Assembly: GCA_029821455.1 (NCBI GenBank)
Contig: JALGTI010000160.1
Coordinates: 1 to 10,070, forward strand
From: Candidatus Zipacnadia bacterium
GTDB taxonomy: Bacteria > Armatimonadota > Zipacnadia > Zipacnadales > Zipacnadaceae
Direction of reading: 5' to 3'
DNA: 10,070 bases
Position 1 is the stretch's first letter, and the number at the start of each line of letters is the position of its first letter. The translations under genes and the position numbers were made by a program. Below the pieces are notes generated by a model that was given only the letters and a program-made list of their open reading frames with translations, had not been told where the DNA came from and made no database searches. Positions 5,946 through 10,070 of the stretch are shown here, piece after piece.

Positions 5946-8753
5946 ATGCGCAAGGCACTAATCGTAGTGCTGTTGTTAGCAGCCAGCATATTGGCTGGTA
6001 GTGCAGATGAGCCGGTCTGGCCGCCGCTGACCTTGATTTTCAGCAGCGCCGCCATCTCGGAGGCTGAGGGCTTCGTGGATCAGATCAGGCAAGCTCCGCC
6101 AGACCTGCTGCAGTCCAGCCACAGAAGCAGGCCACTTAACTATCTCAACAGCCCGTGGAGTGAGAACGGCACTGAGGAGGTGGCCGGTGTGCGTGAACGC
6201 TGGCTGCAACTCATCGCAGAGGTCCGCCGGGACAACGACCAGCTTCACGAAGCCGGCTGCCAATGGATTATCCCCTATGTCTGCAATATGACCGCCGCCG
6301 GCGACCATGAGAAGCGGCTGGGGTTGTGGTGGGTATGGGACCACTGGGATGAATGCGACTTCCCCGAACTTGGCTTTGGCTCCAAGCCGCCGGACGACCC
6401 CCTCGAATGGGTAATGCGCAATCCAAAGGGCGACTTTTGGTTCTTCTACCAGCCATGGCGTGAGTGGTATGCCCCGCTGCACCGTTATGCAATTTGCCCC
6501 AGCAACCCTTACTGGCGTCAGCGCATGGCCACTATCGCGCATTGGGATGCCGAAGCCGGGTACGACGGCGTGTTTGTGGATAATGGTGGCATGCACTGCT
6601 ACTGCAAACACTGCCAGGCGGGATTCAAGGACTATATCCGGGGGCGCTATACCGAGGGGGAGCTGCAGGAGCAACTGGGTGTAGAGAACTTCGATGAGAT
6701 TGAGATGGGCACCGAAGGGCCGCTGCTGGCGGAGGTTTATCGGTTCTGGGCGGTCAGCCTGGCCGAGCACTTTGCTGGCATCAAGCGAGGCGGTGCCGAG
6801 GTCAGGCCTGGCTTTGTCGTCATTCCCAATGCTCTGGGCAATAGCGTCGGCGACTACGCACGTGGACGTGACCCCTATATCTGGCGCAACAGTATAGATG
6901 GAGCGATGGCTGAGGGTTCCGTCCCACCCGGCTTTGCTGCCTCCATGCCCATTGGCGCTGGGATTATGAACGCGGTTTTTTCGGACAATATCCTCCCCTA
7001 CAAGATAATGGCAGGGCTGCCGGGCCGCAAAGTGTGCACGCCTATCCAGTACAAGACGAACCCTAGAGATCCCCAACAGATTGGCCTGACAATGGCGGAG
7101 GCGGCGGCGTTTGGTGCAACGTTGGCGATGACCCGTTGGAACGCCAACACCGGCCCCTGGAACGACTGGCGGCAGTTCCTCAATGCCAACCGGGTGCTGT
7201 ACGAAAACGTCAGGCCCATCGCACCCGTGGCGTTGCTGCTGTCGTTCAATGACATGCGCGCCGGCAACTCCGCCGCCCTTGCTGAGACTGACGCGATTCG
7301 CAAGGCGCTGCAGGATCAGGGGGTACCATATCTGCTGCTCGAAGTTGAAGCCATCCTGGAGACAGACCTTAGCCAATTTGAGGCAGTGGTCACGCCCAAT
7401 GTCACCTGCCTTGGTGATGCAGAGGCCTCTACACTGGTGCAGTATGTCAGGAAGGGCGGGAAGCTGATTGCCAGCGGAGCGGCCGGCAGCCGCTACTGGG
7501 CCGGCGCGGAGCGGCCGGTGTCAGCGCTCGCCGAGGTGCTGCCGGCCAAGCCTGGGCGGTTGGCACTACGCAAAGTTGGGTCAGGACTGTGCATCTGGAA
7601 CAGCGAGGCGCTGGCCGGCTCAAGCGGCCCGCTCATCGCGCAGGCGCTCTTCAAGGCGCTGGGACGCTGTCCAACATGTCTGCGGCCCAGTGACACACGC
7701 TACGTGTATCTTGACACCTGGCAGCGGGACGATGGCACCCGCCTGGTGCATCTGGTCAACTACAATCCCGAACCCGTAAGTGATCTGGAGCTCTTGCTGC
7801 CCTGGCCTGCGCGTAGGCGCAGTGTGAAAGTCGTTCAATATGCTCCAGGCCAGTCTGCCACTGAGTTGACGCCCACCTTGATGACCGACGGCATGCTCGT
7901 GAGTGTGGATAAGCTGGAGCAGTACGCGGTGCTGGCAGTGAGTGGCTTGAGCACAGGTGGCGAGGGCACCGGGTCTATCACGCAGTTGTTGCCTCAGACC
8001 AGTGAAGAGGTGACGCAGTGGGCTGTGCAGGTCACCCAGGCACGCAGTCAGATAGTCTGCACCACAGCACCGCCGGCGCTGGAGCCGGCCGCGCCGGAGA
8101 CCAGCACCACGCCCGACCAGGAGCTCACCTTCCTGCGCCATCAGGGTGTCTATCTGATTAGGGCCCAGGCCGGTGAGCAACTGGCCTTTACGGTCCATTC
8201 GCGGCTGCGGTCAGGCCCGTCTGGCGTGGAGGTGGTCGTGTTCGACCCGCAGGGGAAATGGCTTTCGCGCGGGTATGTTCCAGCGCGCGGCACTAAGCAG
8301 TTCAAGGTTGTGGCCCCGACTACCGGAACGTATATCCTCGCGTTGCTGCCAGCGCCCAATGCCTGTGCAGTGGAGATTGCCAATCGCTACACGGCCCTTT
8401 CGGTTGATGAGCCAGCCAATTTCTTCCGCCAGCCGGCCCAGCAGTACTTCTGGGTGCCCGAGAGTGCCAAGGCCTTCACGCTTTCTGCCGATGCCCGCGA
8501 TGGCGGCTTTGAAGGGGCAAAGGTCAGTGTGCTGAGGCCTGACGGTACAGTTGCAGGAACGGTGGAAGGTGCCCTGGATGATACGGAGAGCTGTGAGATC
8601 ACCGTGCCCCCGGACGCAGCCGGCGCGGTCTGGTCCCTGAAGGCAGAAGCGCCAGAGGGCATGACCCTCGAGGACTTCAGAATCCAGCTTTCCGGCGACT
8701 GCGTGCCGCTGCTCAGCGACGCGCCAGGGCGCGTTGTGCGGTACGCTAAGTGA
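5946..8753 (+). CDS. Secreted multidomain glycoside-hydrolase-like protein (GHL6/GH42-like)
   Basis: A 935-residue protein. Residues 1-20 form a Sec signal peptide (MRKALIVVLLLAASILAGSA, positive n-region, long hydrophobic core, AGSA before a likely cleavage at A20), so it is exported. Residues about 90-420 look like a TIM-barrel of the hypothetical glycosyl hydrolase 6 type: WIIPYVCN (about 109-116), YDGVFVDNGG (206-215, with D212 at a strand end), then the Cys cluster CYCKHC (C218, C220, C223) and AGFKDYI. Residues about 427-520 resemble the GH42 trimerisation/GATase-like domain (VALLLSFND, GVPYLLLEVEAIL, FEAVVTPNVTCL, YVRKGGKLIASGA). About 586-630 (YVYLDTWQRDDGTRLVHLVN) is the beta-strand domain that often follows. 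The last 200 residues look like two beta-sandwich modules, one with a PPC-like pattern (TYILALLPA). The catalytic acid is not assigned and the substrate is unknown. The gene is intact, unlike its left-hand neighbours. Confidence 0.8.
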   Translation: MRKALIVVLLLAASILAGSADEPVWPPLTLIFSSAAISEAEGFVDQIRQAPPDLLQSSHRSRPLNYLNSPWSENGTEEVAGVRERWLQLIAEVRRDNDQLHEAGCQWIIPYVCNMTAAGDHEKRLGLWWVWDHWDECDFPELGFGSKPPDDPLEWVMRNPKGDFWFFYQPWREWYAPLHRYAICPSNPYWRQRMATIAHWDAEAGYDGVFVDNGGMHCYCKHCQAGFKDYIRGRYTEGELQEQLGVENFDEIEMGTEGPLLAEVYRFWAVSLAEHFAGIKRGGAEVRPGFVVIPNALGNSVGDYARGRDPYIWRNSIDGAMAEGSVPPGFAASMPIGAGIMNAVFSDNILPYKIMAGLPGRKVCTPIQYKTNPRDPQQIGLTMAEAAAFGATLAMTRWNANTGPWNDWRQFLNANRVLYENVRPIAPVALLLSFNDMRAGNSAALAETDAIRKALQDQGVPYLLLEVEAILETDLSQFEAVVTPNVTCLGDAEASTLVQYVRKGGKLIASGAAGSRYWAGAERPVSALAEVLPAKPGRLALRKVGSGLCIWNSEALAGSSGPLIAQALFKALGRCPTCLRPSDTRYVYLDTWQRDDGTRLVHLVNYNPEPVSDLELLLPWPARRRSVKVVQYAPGQSATELTPTLMTDGMLVSVDKLEQYAVLAVSGLSTGGEGTGSITQLLPQTSEEVTQWAVQVTQARSQIVCTTAPPALEPAAPETSTTPDQELTFLRHQGVYLIRAQAGEQLAFTVHSRLRSGPSGVEVVVFDPQGKWLSRGYVPARGTKQFKVVAPTTGTYILALLPAPNACAVEIANRYTALSVDEPANFFRQPAQQYFWVPESAKAFTLSADARDGGFEGAKVSVLRPDGTVAGTVEGALDDTESCEITVPPDAAGAVWSLKAEAPEGMTLEDFRIQLSGDCVPLLSDAPGRVVRYAK

Positions 8754-8785
8754 TGGGTATGCGGGTAGCGCAGTCTTTCAGCCTG

Positions 8786-8801
8786 TGCCTGCGTTCAGGC
8801 A
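8786..8801 (+). terminator. Short hairpin after the GHL6-type gene
   Basis: TGCCTG and CAGGCA form a perfect six-base stem with a CGTT loop about 33 bases after the stop codon. There is no T run behind it, so it is at best a weak or factor-assisted terminator or an RNA 3' end stabiliser. Confidence 0.3.
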
Positions 8802-8821
8802 TCTAGCGGGCAGGCTGCCGT

Positions 8822-8923
8822 TTCGACGGGCTCACCGTCCTGTCTTCGACCCTGTAGTTCGACAAGCTCACTACACTCTGAGCCTGTCGAAGAGTGAGGC
8901 TCGGCTCGACTGAGCTTGTCGAA
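8822..8923. repeat. Cluster of TTCGACAAGCTCA-type palindromic repeats
   Basis: Four copies in about 100 bases: TTCGACGGGCTCA (8822-8834), TTCGACAAGCTCA (8858-8870), and the inverted copies TGAGCCTGTCGAA (8879-8891) and TGAGCTTGTCGAA (8911-8923). Copies two and four are perfect inverses of each other; copies two and three form a 13-base stem with one G-T type mismatch and an eight-base loop. Such '(T)GAGC(T/C)TGTCGAA' repeats are dispersed between genes in many environmental bacteria. They may end transcription of the upstream gene or be REP-like elements. Confidence 0.7.
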
Positions 8924-8962
8924 GTCAGACCCGAAGGGAGCTAGCCGAAGGAGAAGTCTCCC

Positions 8963-9034
8963 CTACCGAATGATGCCGTCTTTGAACACAACCTTCATCA
9001 CGCCCCCACAAGACCATCCTACGGGCAACATTTT
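8963..9034 (-). pseudogene. Possible C-terminal scrap of a lost gene (amidohydrolase-like ending)
   Basis: The minus strand reads KMLPVGWSCGGVMKVVFKDG IIR and then TAG at 8965-8963. VMKVVFKDGIIR resembles the final strand of amidohydrolase-family proteins (xVxxVxKDGxxV). An in-frame TAG upstream (9037-9035) closes it after 24 codons. The match is short and could be chance. Confidence 0.2.
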
Positions 9035-9090
9035 CTATTGAACGCGACCTTGGCCCCGTTGTCCGGCTTTCCCATTGTGAGCGCCTTCGT

Positions 9091-9120
9091 TTGACACCCT
9101 CCGGGGGGCTGTGATACGAT
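9091..9120 (+). promoter_or_regulatory. Sigma-70-like promoter of the FAH-family gene
   Basis: A perfect -35 hexamer TTGACA (9091-9096) is followed after 18 bases by TACGAT (9115-9120), four of six matches to the -10 consensus. Transcription would begin near 9127, leaving a leader of about 57 bases before the start codon. It lies in the expected place, just after the repeat cluster, so the FAH gene is probably transcribed on its own. Confidence 0.5.
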
Positions 9121-9166
9121 TCGACGAACCGATGGCGCTCGCCGAGGCGAGCGTCCTGAGCACACC

Positions 9167-9171
9167 AGGAG
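9167..9171 (+). promoter_or_regulatory. Ribosome binding site of the FAH-family gene
   Basis: AGGAG stands 12 bases before ATG 9184, a spacing at the long end of the usual range. No other start in this frame fits better. Confidence 0.55.
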
Positions 9172-9183
9172 ATACCCACACCA

Positions 9184-10070
9184 ATGGCTACATTACATCT
9201 CGTGAGCTACGTGCCTGCTAATCAGAATGACAGTACAGTTGGGTTGCTGATGGATGGTGTTGTGGTGAATCTAGTGGCAGCCCTGCAAGCCTGTCCGGAG
9301 GGCAGACCGAGCGATGCCTGGGAACAGAGCGTGGTGGGAGTGCTGACCTGCTCGGAGACGGCACAGGCAGTGCGTGAGACGCTGGATTGGCTTGAGGGCC
9401 AGGCTGAGGCGGTACGCGCAGAGCTGTCCGCTCCGCGTCAGGAGGTGAAGCTGCTGCCGCCTGTGCAGCCCAATAAGCTGTTCTGCCTGGCCGGCAACTA
9501 TATGGCCCATATCACAGAGAGTGAAAGTAAGATCGGGAAAGCGGCGGCCCAGGCGGCCCCGGAAACGCCGCGCATCTTTATGAAGCCGCCATCCAAGACC
9601 CTGAGGGGTGATGGCGAGCCGATTGTGCTGGCTAAGAGCTCCACATTCGTGGACTATGAGGCGGAGATGGCTGTGATAATCGGCAAGGAGGGGCGGCACA
9701 TTAAGGCCGAGGACGCGATGGAGTATGTGGCAGGGATAACCTGTTTCAATGACATCTCCGAGCGCAGGCTAAGCATCTGGCCGACTGCGGAACGCGGCGA
9801 GTGGGACCGCTTCTTTGACTGGCTCAATGGCAAGTGGATGGACAGCTTCGCACCGATGGGGCCGTGTGTGGTGCCGCTGAGCGATATCGAGGACATCCAC
9901 AACCTGTCACTGCGGCTTTATCTGAATGATGAGCTAATGCAGGAAGCCAACACCGCCGATATGATATTTAGCGTGCCGCGGACCATCGAGTATCTGTCCA
10001 GCATCCTCACGATCGAGCCAGGGGATGTTATCGCGATGGGCACCCCCTCAGGCGTCGGCGCGGCCCGGGG
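9184..10070 (+). CDS. Fumarylacetoacetate hydrolase (FAH) family protein, C-terminus beyond window
   Basis: The frame from ATG 9184 is open to the window edge (295 codons). After an N-terminal domain of about 90 residues comes the FAH catalytic fold: PNKLFCLAGNYMAHI (about 98-112), RIFMKPPSKTL (about 130-140), the metal-binding block VDYEAEMAVIIGK with D157, E159 and E161, GITCFNDISERRL with D190, and near the end PGDVIAMGTPSGVG, the family signature. E159, E161 and D190 are the expected ligands of the Mg/Mn ion. Family members split or hydrate C-C bonds of 2,4-diketo or 2-oxo acids (fumarylpyruvate, acylpyruvate, 2-keto-3-deoxy sugar acids). With a glycan-degrading neighbour a sugar-acid pathway is possible but not shown. 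About 30-40 residues are missing. The protein is cytoplasmic, without a signal peptide. Confidence 0.9.
   Translation, partial: MATLHLVSYVPANQNDSTVGLLMDGVVVNLVAALQACPEGRPSDAWEQSVVGVLTCSETAQAVRETLDWLEGQAEAVRAELSAPRQEVKLLPPVQPNKLFCLAGNYMAHITESESKIGKAAAQAAPETPRIFMKPPSKTLRGDGEPIVLAKSSTFVDYEAEMAVIIGKEGRHIKAEDAMEYVAGITCFNDISERRLSIWPTAERGEWDRFFDWLNGKWMDSFAPMGPCVVPLSDIEDIHNLSLRLYLNDELMQEANTADMIFSVPRTIEYLSSILTIEPGDVIAMGTPSGVGAAR

Noticed and set aside
5976..7376. A 466-codon open frame on the minus strand opposite the secreted protein
   Set aside because: It is an antisense shadow favoured by GC-rich codon use. Its translation is rich in Arg, Gly, Val and His with no recognisable domain, while the plus-strand frame has a signal peptide, a ribosome binding site and known folds.
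8822..8923. CRISPR-like repeats
   Set aside because: The copies alternate in orientation, are only 13 bases long and have uneven spacing, so they are palindromic intergenic repeats and not an array.
1..10070. tRNA, rRNA or riboswitch signatures
   Set aside because: No cloverleaf, rRNA core sequence or known riboswitch core was noticed on either strand when reading the spacers.

Overview
This window looks like a contig of an uncultured, heterotrophic bacterium with fairly high GC content. The gene repertoire (a secreted glycoside-hydrolase-like protein, a BNR/sialidase-type protein, a non-HemE URO-D family protein and an FAH hydrolase), the AGGAGG-type ribosome binding sites and the dispersed palindromic repeats resemble what is seen in Armatimonadota, PVC-type and similar environmental lineages. 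That assignment is inference from general style and no marker gene is present.

Layout. Positions 1-291 (minus strand) hold the N-terminal 97 residues of a calcineurin-like metallophosphoesterase, cut by the window edge. Positions 318-1000 are debris: the C-terminus of an IS3-type transposase with an internal stop, then a C-terminal piece of an IS1380-type transposase, both on the minus strand. Positions 1171-2691 (minus) encode a 506-residue BNR/Asp-box (sialidase superfamily) protein; its N-terminal coding appears to continue upstream to about 2778 but is interrupted by one in-frame TGA. Positions 2839-3376 (minus) are a fragment of an Eco57I-like/type IIG adenine DNA methyltransferase with an in-frame TAG, cut off at its 5' side by the left end of an IS3-family element (3379 onward). 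That element keeps OrfA and the start of OrfB (3405-3887) and stops abruptly at the 3' end of a minus-strand URO-D family gene (3888-4957), which has a clear Shine-Dalgarno site but one frameshift near 4850.

Positions 4958-5290 hold no gene, only palindromic repeats. Positions 5291-5650 are an IS1182/IS4-type transposase remnant broken into three frames, followed by about 290 bases that I cannot assign. From 5946 the sequence becomes orderly: a 935-residue secreted multidomain protein with a GHL6/GH42-like core (5946-8753), a repeat-rich spacer containing four copies of a TTCGACAAGCTCA-type repeat and a good sigma-70-like promoter, and an FAH-family hydrolase (9184 to the window end).

Interpretation. 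The left half is a mobile-element graveyard: pieces of four transposases from three families and three metabolic or defence genes carrying stops or a frameshift. The right half carries intact carbohydrate-catabolism-type genes. I see no CRISPR array, tRNA, rRNA or complete new system. The most informative observations are the precise gene disruptions and a chimeric 510-codon frame (3378-4910) that would easily be misannotated as one protein.
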